From Bacillota bacterium (GTDB taxonomy: Bacteria > Bacillota > Bacilli > Tumebacillales > Effusibacillaceae): 17,663 bases of DNA. The stretch spans positions 1 to 17,663 of the forward strand of contig JAGVBM010000363.1 of assembly GCA_020059765.1 (NCBI GenBank), given 5' to 3'. Every line of letters starts with the position of its first letter. Positions within the stretch are counted from its first letter, which is position 1. The notes under the pieces were generated by a model. The model did not search any database. It worked only from the letters and a program-made list of their open reading frames with translations, and had not been told where the DNA came from. Below are positions 6,888 through 14,595 of this stretch, piece after piece. Position numbers and translations under genes: made by a program.

Positions 6888-8615
6888 ATGCTAGAACAAC
6901 TTTCATGGAAGGTTGGAGGTCAGCAGGGAGAAGGGATTGACTCGACAGGTGAAATCTTCGCCACTGCCCTCAATCGTCACGGGTATTTCATTTACGGCTA
7001 TCGCCATTTTTCTTCCCGCATCAAAGGCGGCCATACCAACTACAAAATCCGTGTAAGTACCAAGCCTCGTCGGTCGAATGCGGATCAATTGGACATTTTG
7101 ATCGCGTTTGACCAGGAAACCATCGATTTTAACGCACATGAACTTCGCCCTGGCGGAGTCATTATTGCAGACGAGAAGTTCAAGCCGATTGCGCCGGAAC
7201 ACCGGGATATCCGCTTCTTTGTTGTCCCATTGACCAAATTTGCCGAAGAAGCCGGTTCCACCTTGATGAAAAATATGGTGGCTCTCGGTGCCTCCGCTGC
7301 CGTTCTCGGTCTTCCCGCATCCATGTTTGAAAGTCTCATCTCCGACATGTTCTTGCGCAAAGGACAAAAAGTCGTAGATTCGAATATGCTCGCCTTGCAA
7401 AAAGGGATCGATTTCATGAAAGAAAACGGCGGCGAATTGGAAGATTTCCGTCTGATGAATGGCGACGGAAAACAGCGCTTGTTCATGATGGGCAATGATG
7501 CGATCGGTCTTGGCGCATTGGCAGCCGGCGCTCGTCTGATGCCCGCTTACCCGATTACACCCGCATCTGACGTCATGGAGTATCTGATCAAGAAGTTCCC
7601 GAAAGTCGGCGGACATGTGATTCAAACGGAAGATGAAATTGCCGCCATCACGATGACCATCGGTGCCAACTTCGCCGGTGTTCGTGCATTGACTGCGACT
7701 TCAGGTCCCGGACTTTCCTTGATGATGGAAGCGATCGGTCTCGCCGGCATGACAGAAACTCCGGTTGTCATTATCGACACCCAACGCGGCGGTCCTTCCA
7801 CCGGGATGCCAACCAAGCATGAACAATCCGATATGTATTCCGTGCTGTTTGGCACGCACGGGGAGATCCCGAAAGTGGTGCTTGCTCCTGCGACTGCGGA
7901 AGAATGTTTCTACATGACGGTTGACTCTTTTAACTATGCGGAACACTATCAGTTGCCCGTGATTTTGATCACCGACCTTGCCCTGTCCCTTGCCAAACAA
8001 TCGGTTGAGCCGTTGGAGTACGACCGGGTTCAGATTAACCGGGGCAAATTGGTTGCACAGGAACAATTGGCTGCGGTTGAAGAGGGCAAACTCTTCAAAC
8101 GTTACGAATTTACTCAAGACAACATTTCGCCTCGCGTATTCCCGGGTCAAAAAGGCGGCATTCACCACGTCACCGGTGTGGAACATACGGAAGTCGGCCG
8201 ACCGACGGAGGACGCGACAATCCGCACCAAGATGATGAACAAACGTCTGAACAAAGTGCAGGGTGAACTTCCGAGTTCCGTATCCTACACCGGTTCTGAC
8301 AATCCGGACCTGCTTGTTATTGGGGTCGGTTCCACCATTGGTGTAATCGACGAAGCCATTGACCGTTTGACGGCTGAAGGACATCAAGTGGCACATGCTC
8401 ATCTACGGGTTCTTTCCCCGTTCCCGACAGAGACTTTGCAAAAATATGTCGACCGGGCGAAAAAAGTTCTGGTTGTTGAAAACAACGCGACTGGGCAATT
8501 GAAGCACCTGCTGCAGTTCTTTGGCGTTAAGGGAGATTTCCAATCCCAATTGAAGTATGACGGCAATCCTTATATCCCAAGTGAAATTTACTCCCAATGC
8601 AAGGAGTTGGTCTAA
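6888..8615 (+). CDS. korA: 2-oxoacid:ferredoxin oxidoreductase, alpha subunit (fused gamma-alpha)
   Basis: A 575-residue large subunit that, with KorB, oxidatively decarboxylates a 2-oxoacid (probably 2-oxoglutarate) to the acyl-CoA and reduces ferredoxin. Residues about 1-190 are the gamma domain, with GGQQGEGI at 10-17 and IKGGHTNYKIR. A linker leads to the alpha pyrimidine-binding domain from about residue 200, with YPITPASD at 221-228 and TATSGPGLSLMMEAIG. The C-terminal transketolase-like domain has LLVIGVGSTIGVIDEAI and KKVLVVENNATGQL. This gamma-alpha fusion is the usual form in two-subunit enzymes of aerobic and facultative bacteria and archaea. The ATG at 6888 has GGGGAG eight bases upstream, whereas a GTG three codons earlier overlaps that site. 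korB begins one base after the stop. No delta/ferredoxin subunit is present, as expected for this class. Confidence 0.93.
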   Translation: MLEQLSWKVGGQQGEGIDSTGEIFATALNRHGYFIYGYRHFSSRIKGGHTNYKIRVSTKPRRSNADQLDILIAFDQETIDFNAHELRPGGVIIADEKFKPIAPEHRDIRFFVVPLTKFAEEAGSTLMKNMVALGASAAVLGLPASMFESLISDMFLRKGQKVVDSNMLALQKGIDFMKENGGELEDFRLMNGDGKQRLFMMGNDAIGLGALAAGARLMPAYPITPASDVMEYLIKKFPKVGGHVIQTEDEIAAITMTIGANFAGVRALTATSGPGLSLMMEAIGLAGMTETPVVIIDTQRGGPSTGMPTKHEQSDMYSVLFGTHGEIPKVVLAPATAEECFYMTVDSFNYAEHYQLPVILITDLALSLAKQSVEPLEYDRVQINRGKLVAQEQLAAVEEGKLFKRYEFTQDNISPRVFPGQKGGIHHVTGVEHTEVGRPTEDATIRTKMMNKRLNKVQGELPSSVSYTGSDNPDLLVIGVGSTIGVIDEAIDRLTAEGHQVAHAHLRVLSPFPTETLQKYVDRAKKVLVVENNATGQLKHLLQFFGVKGDFQSQLKYDGNPYIPSEIYSQCKELV

Positions 8616-8616
8616 C

Positions 8617-9480
8617 GTGGCAACTGTTAAAGATTTTCGCAATGAAGTTCGACCGAACTGGTGCCCGGGCTGCGGCGATTTTTCCGTACAGGCCGCTATC
8701 CAGCGCGCACTTGCCAATACAGGCCGCGAACCGGAAAATGTGGCCGTGATTTCCGGTATCGGCTGCTCCGGACGGATTTCCGGATATATTAACTCCTACG
8801 GGATGCATACGATTCACGGCCGTTCCCTGGCGGTCGCGCAAGGCGTGAAACTTGCCAACCGTGATTTGACAGTCATTGCGTCCGGCGGTGACGGTGACGG
8901 ATTCGGGATTGGGTTAAACCACTTCATGCATGCGGTTCGCCGGAACATGGATATCACCTATATTGTTATGGATAACCAGATCTACGGCTTGACCAAGGGG
9001 CAAACCTCCCCGACGTCCGCCCACGGATTCAAGAACAAAACGACGCCGGAAGGAAACATTGAACATGCGTTGACACCGACCCAAGTAGCGCTCGGTGCCG
9101 GCATTTCCTTCCTGGCGCAAGGATTCTCGACAGACATCAACCAGCTCACCCGTTTGATCGAAGAAGCAATCAACTTCAAAGGATTTTCGTTGGTCAACGT
9201 ATTCTCGCCCTGCGTAACCTTTAACAAGATCAATACCTATGACTGGTACAAAGAACATATTGTCAACCTGGATGAAGATTCTTCCTACGACGTGACAAAC
9301 CGAGCCGGGGCTATGGCCAAAGTGGTGGAGACCAACGGCTTGTGCACCGGGCTGATTTTCAAGGAAGATCGCAAAGCCTACGAAGAATTGATTCCGGGAT
9401 ATAAGGAAGAGCCGCTGGTCAGCCAAGACATTACCCTCAGCCGTGAACTGTTTGACCAAGCGTTGAAAGAGTTTGCCTGA
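8617..9480 (+). CDS. korB: 2-oxoacid:ferredoxin oxidoreductase, beta subunit
   Basis: The 287-residue catalytic subunit carries thiamine diphosphate and the [4Fe-4S] cluster. Four cysteines fit the cluster: C16 and C19 in WCPGCGD, C50 in GIGCSG and C199 in SPCVTFN. The diphosphate/Mg site is GGDGDG at about 90-95, with DNQIYG at 119-124. The segment TKGQTSPTS follows, as in 2-oxoglutarate-type enzymes. Length is typical. Translation probably starts at GTG 8617, one base after the korA TAA, with AAGGAG inside the korA end; an open frame reaching back to 8557 overlaps korA and lacks similarity. The tight spacing indicates translational coupling. The exact substrate (2-oxoglutarate versus pyruvate) is inferred from family resemblance, not proven. 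Confidence 0.93.
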   Translation: MATVKDFRNEVRPNWCPGCGDFSVQAAIQRALANTGREPENVAVISGIGCSGRISGYINSYGMHTIHGRSLAVAQGVKLANRDLTVIASGGDGDGFGIGLNHFMHAVRRNMDITYIVMDNQIYGLTKGQTSPTSAHGFKNKTTPEGNIEHALTPTQVALGAGISFLAQGFSTDINQLTRLIEEAINFKGFSLVNVFSPCVTFNKINTYDWYKEHIVNLDEDSSYDVTNRAGAMAKVVETNGLCTGLIFKEDRKAYEELIPGYKEEPLVSQDITLSRELFDQALKEFA

Positions 9481-9494
9481 GAATATCCTGCATC

Positions 9495-9527
9495 ACCCGC
9501 TTCCGTCCGGAGGCGGGTTTTCTATTT
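9495..9527 (+). terminator. Terminator after korB
   Basis: ACCCGCTTCCG (9495-9505) pairs with CGGAGGCGGGT (9508-9518) with one wobble. TTTTCTATTT follows. It lies 14 bases past the korB stop and closes the transcript. Confidence 0.9.
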
Positions 9528-9548
9528 CTGGTGGTGAATGACCGCACA

Positions 9549-10031
9549 TTAGCCAAATAAGACAAAGACAGAGAAACTGAACCAATCCCTAACAGAAATT
9601 GGCCACGTTGCGAACAGAAACCCTGCGAATATGTAAGGCGCAAACGGAACAAGTGCCCCTTTTTTGAGGCGTCCCACCAACCAAAGAAGCAGCATGACGA
9701 CGCCCGCCAGCACGTGGGAAAAGACGATAATGCGCCATGTCGTTTCCAATCCCAAACCAAATCCCAACAAGGCAAACAATTTGATATCTCCGCCCCCGAC
9801 GGCTCCCTTCGCGACACTTGCCATGATCATGAATCCCGCTAACACCGCTGCGGCAACCAATAGATACTCTCCCACCTTTTCCGGTTGAAGGGTTCCATGA
9901 ATCGCTGCCATGAGAACAAACCCCGCCGCCAACAGCCGATTCGGAATGATCCGTGTCCGCAGATCGGTCAATGTGGCAATCCCCAGAACCAGGGCCGTGA
10001 CCGTCTGCATCCAATCCCACCCAAACGCCAT
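9549..10031 (-). CDS. A24 family prepilin peptidase, stand-alone short form
   Basis: A 160-residue polytopic membrane aspartyl protease of the type IV prepilin peptidase family. The two catalytic aspartates are D23 in TDLRTRIIPN and D82 in GGGDIKLFALLG. About four to six hydrophobic segments are visible (for example residues 11-21, 33-45, 57-74, 85-95, 102-118 and 130-145). The N-terminal methyltransferase domain with its zinc cysteines, found in ComC/PilD, is absent, so this is the short TadV/CpaA-like form. It would cleave pseudopilin or pilin leaders at the membrane. AAGGAGG lies seven bases before ATG. It is the last gene of the minus-strand run, 19 bases after the dehydrogenase gene, with no pilus gene nearby. 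Confidence 0.88.
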   Translation of the reverse strand: MAFGWDWMQTVTALVLGIATLTDLRTRIIPNRLLAAGFVLMAAIHGTLQPEKVGEYLLVAAAVLAGFMIMASVAKGAVGGGDIKLFALLGFGLGLETTWRIIVFSHVLAGVVMLLLWLVGRLKKGALVPFAPYIFAGFLFATWPISVRDWFSFSVFVLFG

Positions 10032-10050
10032 GAAAGATCCTCCTTGTCCT

Positions 10051-10929
10051 CTATTGGTTCCCTGCCATCTCCATCAAATGCAGGAACACAGCAGAAAAGT
10101 CCAACTCTCCCTTGCCGGTTTCTTTCGCGGCGTTAAATACCGTGTGGACGACAGCAGCGGCAGGCAAAGGAGCGCTGGTGCGGTCGGCGGTTTCCAGTGC
10201 CAATCCCAGATCTTTGAGCATTAAGTTCAACGCAAATGCTGCCGGGAACTGCTCGTTCAGCAAATTTTGTTTTTTCATTTGCAGGAGTGGTGTATTGACG
10301 CCCGATTCACTGAACATCTGGAGAATCTGCTCCCGTTGCAGGCCTGTTTTTTCCGCCAGCAGCAGCGATTCTGAGATGGCTTCCATCGTCATTCCCAGCA
10401 GCAGGTTGATCACCAACTTGGCGGAGGTTCCCATGCCGCTCTCGCCAAAGTGAATCGAATTTTTCCCCAACACGTCAAACAGCGGCCTGCAGCTTTCATA
10501 TGTATCCTTCTTGCCCCCGGCGAGGATTAACAGGGTGCCGTCGGTGGCCGGTTTGATCGATCCGGACACCGGCGCGTCGAGAAACTGGCCGCCCCTGTCC
10601 GCCACCTGCTTGGCGAATCGGCGTGAATCATCGGGACTGATCGTGCTCATATCGATCACCATCTTGCCTGCCGACAATCCGGCCAAGACGCCGGTCTCTC
10701 CATTCAACATCCGATCGACGGCGCTGGCGCCAGACACCATCGTGATCACCACGTCGCAAATTTCGGCCAATTCTTTCGGCGACACAGCCCAGCGCGCTCC
10801 TTGTGCCAGCAGTTCATCCGCCTTCTCCCGCGTCCTGTTATACACGTAGACTTCATAACCCGCTTTCAGCAGGTTGGCCGCCATCGGCCGTCCCATGCTG
10901 CCAAGTCCGATCCAACCGATTCTGTTCAT
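10051..10929 (-). CDS. 3-hydroxyisobutyrate dehydrogenase-family NAD(P)-dependent oxidoreductase
   Basis: A 292-residue beta-hydroxyacid dehydrogenase. The N-terminal Rossmann fold reads IGWIGLGSMGRPMAANLL, with NRT after the second strand (residues about 27-29), which suggests NADP preference. The substrate-binding motif FLDAPVSGS is intact, and the catalytic lysine lies in GMGTSAKLVINLLLG. The helical C-terminal domain ends normally. Relatives oxidise 3-hydroxyisobutyrate, tartronate semialdehyde, gamma-hydroxybutyrate or similar acids; I cannot tell which. The ATG at 10929 has GGAGGAG upstream. The gene follows the Nudix gene by 58 bases and precedes the prepilin peptidase by 19. Confidence 0.9.
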   Translation of the reverse strand: MNRIGWIGLGSMGRPMAANLLKAGYEVYVYNRTREKADELLAQGARWAVSPKELAEICDVVITMVSGASAVDRMLNGETGVLAGLSAGKMVIDMSTISPDDSRRFAKQVADRGGQFLDAPVSGSIKPATDGTLLILAGGKKDTYESCRPLFDVLGKNSIHFGESGMGTSAKLVINLLLGMTMEAISESLLLAEKTGLQREQILQMFSESGVNTPLLQMKKQNLLNEQFPAAFALNLMLKDLGLALETADRTSAPLPAAAVVHTVFNAAKETGKGELDFSAVFLHLMEMAGNQ

Positions 10930-10987
10930 ATTCACTCCTCCTTGTCTCCCGCCTCTTGTGTTCGATAGTGCTCCGCTGCAAGGGCTT

Positions 10988-11488
10988 TCACGCTTGTTTT
11001 TTCGCAAAAGGATGTTTGATTCCCTCGATATAATCAATCACATAGGGATACACGCTGTCCCGCATAATCGAGGAGAAATCCGGATCGTCCTTGATCCGTT
11101 CGGGTACCGGATACTCCTCACAGATCCGAACATCTTCCGTTTCAAAGTCCTTTGGTAGCGGATGCAGTCCGGAAACACGCGCCACGTATACCGATTTGAC
11201 CATCGGCTGTTCCCGCTCGCCAAGAATCACATATTGTCCAATCCACTCAACGGCATCCAACTCAGCCCCCGTTTCTTCGAAGGTTTCGCGAATGGCCGCC
11301 TGAATCGGCATCTCTCCCGGCTCAATCGTGCCCCCCGGCACCTCCCATCCCCGTTTTTGATGTTTGGTCAGAATCAACTTTCCCTGAAAAAAGGGCAGTA
11401 CAAGCACATAACCCGCTTCCTGACAGTCGGCAAAGTCAAAGGACAACGTCACTTGTCCGCCGTACGCTCCCGCAAATTGATAAGCCAT
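10988..11488 (-). CDS. ytkD: Nudix hydrolase, YtkD-like
   Basis: A 166-residue Nudix protein. The Nudix box GGTIEPGEMPIQAAIRETFEETGA satisfies G-X5-E-X7-RE-x-x-EE-x-G, with threonine where an aliphatic residue is usual after RE. It resembles B. subtilis YtkD (a nucleoside triphosphatase and RNA 5' pyrophosphohydrolase) outside the box as well: VTLSFD near the N-terminus, GQYVILGE in the middle and FSSIMRDSVYPYV near the end. AAGGAGG lies six bases before the ATG. It starts 11 bases after the TrxR-like gene and sits in a run with a nucleotidase, which suits nucleotide clean-up. The precise substrate is not shown by sequence. Confidence 0.83.
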   Translation of the reverse strand: MAYQFAGAYGGQVTLSFDFADCQEAGYVLVLPFFQGKLILTKHQKRGWEVPGGTIEPGEMPIQAAIRETFEETGAELDAVEWIGQYVILGEREQPMVKSVYVARVSGLHPLPKDFETEDVRICEEYPVPERIKDDPDFSSIMRDSVYPYVIDYIEGIKHPFAKKQA

Positions 11489-11499
11489 GGGGATCCTCC

Positions 11500-12435
11500 T
11501 TACAGTTCCTGTTCCGTTTCAAAGCGAAATGAGATCGTTTTGGCCGCTGTCATGCCTTGCGAAACCGATCCGGCCACACTGGAAAAAATCGGTCTCGTTC
11601 GCAAATCGCCCACCGCAAACACATTCCGAACACTCGTCTCGCCAGCTTCATTCACCCGCACATAGCCATCCCCGTCGAGATCCAGTTGGCCTTTCAACAG
11701 ATGGCTGTTCGGTTCCACTCCAATTCGCACAAACACCGCATCCGTCGGCACGAATCGGGGCGGGCATGGCCTCCCGTCAACCTGTTGACCTGCCACCCAA
11801 ACCCCTTCCACGCGGTCCTTCCCGGCAATTTCCGTAACCACTGAATCGGTCAGAATCTCAATTTGCGGGTGATGCAAGACGGGATCGACATATTGCTTCC
11901 TGGCACGAAGTCGATCCCTGCGATGAATCAACGTTACGCGGACCCCATGTTCCGCCAGCAGCAAGGCCCCTTCGACTGCCCGGTCACCGCCTCCGATGAC
12001 CGCCACTTTTTTCCCCGCAAATTGATCCTTGTCCCGCGAGGCGGAATAGACTTCCTTGCGATCGATCATCTCCGCTTCGCCTGGCACAGCCAAGCGCCGG
12101 TCGATTGCACCGAGACTCAGAATCAACGACTGCGCCCGAAACTCTCCAGCATTGGTCAGCAAACGCTTCTCCCGCAAGTTGAATTCCTGTACCTCCACGC
12201 CGCTCCGATAAGGGCACCCAAGCTCCTTGACATGAGCAAACATTCGTTTCTGCAGTTCCTGTCCGTTGACAACAGGCAAGCCGGGATAATCAATAATCGG
12301 ATTGTTGACGAAGAACAAAGAGCCCCCCAGTTCTTCCCTGCGTTCCAGCAGAAGTGTCTTCAACCCCAAACGATGGCACCAAATTAACGACGAAATGCCG
12401 CCAGGCCCTCCCCCGACAATGATCACGTCATACAT
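11500..12435 (-). CDS. Thioredoxin-reductase-like FAD/NAD(P)H flavoprotein lacking the CxxC motif
   Basis: A 311-residue two-domain flavoprotein with the TrxR layout. The FAD Rossmann motif GGGPGG is at residues 8-13. ELGGSLFFVNNPIIDYPG matches the TrxR flavin region. The NAD(P) motif VIGGGDRAVEGA is at 146-157, with IHRRDRLRARK following, whose arginines normally bind the NADPH phosphate. NVFAVGDL near the end is the second FAD contact. The redox-active CATC of TrxR is replaced by YSASRD (residues 130-135). It therefore cannot reduce thioredoxin by the usual route; ferredoxin/flavodoxin-NADP reductase-type or other electron-transfer activity is plausible. Its ATG overlaps the end of the nucleotidase gene by eight bases, implying translational coupling. 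I chose the ATG at 12435 over upstream extensions because the Rossmann fold begins there. Confidence 0.88.
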   Translation of the reverse strand: MYDVIIVGGGPGGISSLIWCHRLGLKTLLLERREELGGSLFFVNNPIIDYPGLPVVNGQELQKRMFAHVKELGCPYRSGVEVQEFNLREKRLLTNAGEFRAQSLILSLGAIDRRLAVPGEAEMIDRKEVYSASRDKDQFAGKKVAVIGGGDRAVEGALLLAEHGVRVTLIHRRDRLRARKQYVDPVLHHPQIEILTDSVVTEIAGKDRVEGVWVAGQQVDGRPCPPRFVPTDAVFVRIGVEPNSHLLKGQLDLDGDGYVRVNEAGETSVRNVFAVGDLRTRPIFSSVAGSVSQGMTAAKTISFRFETEQEL

Positions 12436-12991
12436 GGCGTTCTCTCCCCTCAAGGAACGAATCGACCTTCTCCTCAAATTCCAGCCATCCGGAAACGCGG
12501 GGGCAATTGACATTCCGGTTGTACGGATAATCCATGGCGACGGCAACCCGACCCGTGCCCTGAAACGCCTCCAGATTATGAGGAGCGTCGTCAAACAACA
12601 GGTCTCCGTTGATCAGATCCTTGCGATGGGTAAAAATCAGGTTCTCCCGTCCGATGAGCGGCAAGTGCCGCTGCACCCACTCCTCTTTTTCCTGATAAGC
12701 GATCGCCGACGGAGGAGCCGTCACAATCAGAATGTCGAACCTTCTCACCAGCCGTTCCAACACGTCCACCGCGTGGGCGAGCGGCTGCAAACTGGCAAAC
12801 AGCCCCGGCGCCTGCAGATACTGGTATATTTTGCCGCCGCATTCCGGCTTTACATAGGACTTGGCATCCCAGCTCAGAACGCGTTCCACCGTCAAGTCAT
12901 CCTGGTAATCCCGATTGTAAAGGCTATACCATTCACTCATCAAATCCACAATCACAGAATCCATATCAATACATAGAATCGGTTTCGACAC
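12428..12991 (-). CDS. 5'(3')-deoxyribonucleotidase (HAD superfamily)
   Basis: A 187-residue HAD phosphatase of the NT5C/YorS type, which dephosphorylates (deoxy)nucleoside monophosphates. Motif I is CIDMDSVIVD, with nucleophile D9 and acid/base D11. Motif II is VTAPPS with T91, motif III a lysine near 124 (HRKDL), and motif IV FDDAPHN with D134 and D135. The start is a GTG with GGGAG six bases upstream. The stop TGA overlaps the TrxR-like ATG. It follows the methyltransferase gene by 26 bases. Together with the Nudix gene it suggests nucleotide turnover. Confidence 0.87.
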   Translation of the reverse strand: MSKPILCIDMDSVIVDLMSEWYSLYNRDYQDDLTVERVLSWDAKSYVKPECGGKIYQYLQAPGLFASLQPLAHAVDVLERLVRRFDILIVTAPPSAIAYQEKEEWVQRHLPLIGRENLIFTHRKDLINGDLLFDDAPHNLEAFQGTGRVAVAMDYPYNRNVNCPRVSGWLEFEEKVDSFLEGRERHV

Positions 12992-13017
12992 CTGTTTCTC
13001 CCACTTCCGTTCCAGGG

Positions 13018-14202
13018 TTATTCAGCATTTGCTGCTTTTTGCTGCACCAATACTTTGCAAAGGCCGCCCAGCCCATTTTGCGGCAGATAGAGAGTCAGCA
13101 TCCGCTGCATTTCAAAATCGGCCCGCAAATCCTTGAAAGCCATTCGCTGCAGTTCCGTCACCTTGTCAAGAAATCCGAACTTCTCCAGGAATTCCGATTG
13201 ATTGGAAAACCAGGTTGTTGTAAACCCAACCGCTTCCCCCGTTCGCTGCAGATAACTGAAATCCGCGTCGGCGGTAAGATCCTGCAGGCCGACTCTTACA
13301 TAGGGGTCGGTGACCAGCGCCTGTTTATAGCAGCAGCGGATGCCGCCTTTTTTCGCGTGGGTCCAATACACCTCCGGCGCCGTGTCGCCGTAGTCAATCG
13401 TAATAATGGAACCCTCTTTCAAGGCAGCCGCCATCTGGCGGATCACAGTTCCCCATTGCAGCGACACTTCGAAGCGATCCCCTTCTTCCATCAAATTCAA
13501 CATCTCGTCCGGGAAAATGGAAACCAGCCCGTCATCCGACAAAGGACCTGTCACTTCCGCAAAGGACGGTTCATCCTCCCCTGGCAAATCGGACAATGTG
13601 ACGTATCGTTCCTGCAAACGCCCATTTTCAAAAGTCAAACGGTGGACCGGAAGCGCATCGAACAGTTCATTGCTGACAATGACACCAAGCAAGGAGCCGT
13701 AATCATGAATTTCCTGCAGCGTGGAATACCACTCGATTCTTTCCCGGGCAATTTCGCTTGTGGTTTCCGCTTGTTTGTCGCGTAAAATCGGGCTTTGTTC
13801 AACGATGAGATAGCGGAGGGCGATTGTCTTGCCGACCGGATTGGCTTGCTGTTGGCCGATTATGGGATCATGTCTATCCTTCAGCTGCTGCAGGCGATCC
13901 CACTCGTCCAATAGATCGCGGGCCAACGCCCCTGTTCCCGCCCCCATTTCAAGAATAACGAAAGGGTCGGGGGAACCCATTTGTTTCCATATATCGCGGA
14001 TCTGCCTGGCGACACAATGGCCGAATATCGGATGAACCATGGGAGATGTGTAGAAATCCCCTCTTTCTCCGATCGTCATATCCATTCGGTTATAATAGCC
14101 AAGTGTCGGATGATACAGAACTTCGCTCATGTAGTCGGCGAAAGTGATAGCCCCGCCGGCGGCGATGATTTTTTCGCTCACTATGGCTTGCAGTGTTGCC
14201 AT
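13018..14202 (-). CDS. MidA/NDUFAF7-like SAM-dependent methyltransferase
   Basis: A 394-residue class I methyltransferase of the MidA (DUF185) family, whose eukaryotic member NDUFAF7 methylates an arginine in complex I. The N-terminal family segment ITFADYMSEVLYHPTLGYY and GDFYTSP (48-54) is followed by SAM motif I, VILEMGAGTG, with the glycine-rich loop at 87-91. Later landmarks are VIVSNELFDALPVH (the post-motif) and IITIDYGD. The bacterial substrate is unknown. Start at ATG 14202 is chosen because family similarity begins there; the frame stays open 120 codons upstream, across the divergent small gene, and that extension is spurious. GTGGGTGA serves as a weak binding site. First gene of the six-gene minus-strand run. 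Confidence 0.9.
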   Translation of the reverse strand: MATLQAIVSEKIIAAGGAITFADYMSEVLYHPTLGYYNRMDMTIGERGDFYTSPMVHPIFGHCVARQIRDIWKQMGSPDPFVILEMGAGTGALARDLLDEWDRLQQLKDRHDPIIGQQQANPVGKTIALRYLIVEQSPILRDKQAETTSEIARERIEWYSTLQEIHDYGSLLGVIVSNELFDALPVHRLTFENGRLQERYVTLSDLPGEDEPSFAEVTGPLSDDGLVSIFPDEMLNLMEEGDRFEVSLQWGTVIRQMAAALKEGSIITIDYGDTAPEVYWTHAKKGGIRCCYKQALVTDPYVRVGLQDLTADADFSYLQRTGEAVGFTTTWFSNQSEFLEKFGFLDKVTELQRMAFKDLRADFEMQRMLTLYLPQNGLGGLCKVLVQQKAANAE

Positions 14203-14225
14203 GTTTTTCACCCACTCTCGCTTCC

Positions 14226-14247
14226 ATTGTACCAAAAGTGTTAGAAT
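14226..14247. promoter_or_regulatory. Divergent extended -10 promoters
   Basis: Minus strand: TGG followed by TACAAT (reverse complement at 14226-14231) points to the methyltransferase run. Plus strand: TGT followed by TAGAAT (14242-14247) points to the 86-residue gene. Both have the TG that defines an extended -10, and neither has a good -35. They face away with only ten bases between the -10 boxes. Confidence 0.5.
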
Positions 14248-14283
14248 AAGAGGGAACCAACTGCGAAAGGACGGGTCATTCAC

Positions 14284-14544
14284 ATGTCGGAGACGAAAAC
14301 CTGGCACAGCATCGAACTGCCCGAAGGGGCTGAACTGGTTAAGAAAGAATGGTTTGAATACAGCAGTGAAAAGGGGCAGTTCCAGATCGAACTGTTTGAA
14401 ACGATATCCGGCACATTTTATGCTATCGGAATCCCGAAAGGTGAGGACGAAAAGCTCGTTATTTACGGCAGCAGCGAGGTGCATGACAAAGCGATGGCGC
14501 TGCAAATCGTCGTTGAAAAGATCGAACGGGAAGGATTGCTGTAA
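14284..14544 (+). CDS. Small protein of unknown function (86 residues)
   Basis: I do not recognise this protein. It is acidic, has no membrane segment or cysteine, and alternates charged and hydrophobic residues in a pattern of beta strands (IELPEGAELV, FQIELFETISG, FYAIGIP, KLVIYGS) followed by a helix ending EKIEREGLL. The ATG has AAAGGA about 12 bases upstream, slightly far. Reality is supported by its own extended -10 box and by its place ahead of two more plus-strand genes; the reverse frame here is only an extension of the methyltransferase gene with no family signal. Confidence 0.75.
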   Translation: MSETKTWHSIELPEGAELVKKEWFEYSSEKGQFQIELFETISGTFYAIGIPKGEDEKLVIYGSSEVHDKAMALQIVVEKIEREGLL

Positions 14545-14595
14545 AACCAAATCTGAACTCATACTGAATCGTCCGCTGAAAGGGAGGTGTAACGG

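Noticed and set aside
6903..7625. 240-codon frame opposite korA
   Set aside because: Shadow of the korA coding frame; His/Phe-rich with no motif, and korA is certain.
7701..8402. 233-codon frame opposite korA
   Set aside because: Another antisense shadow with no binding site or domain.
12302..12976. 224-codon plus-strand frame
   Set aside because: Antisense to the nucleotidase and the flavoprotein, both of which have full motif sets.
13039..13785. 248-codon plus-strand frame opposite the methyltransferase
   Set aside because: The minus-strand frame carries complete methyltransferase motifs; this one has none.
14203..14562. N-terminal extension of the methyltransferase by 120 codons
   Set aside because: Family similarity begins at the ATG at 14202, and the extension covers the divergent promoters and the 86-residue gene.
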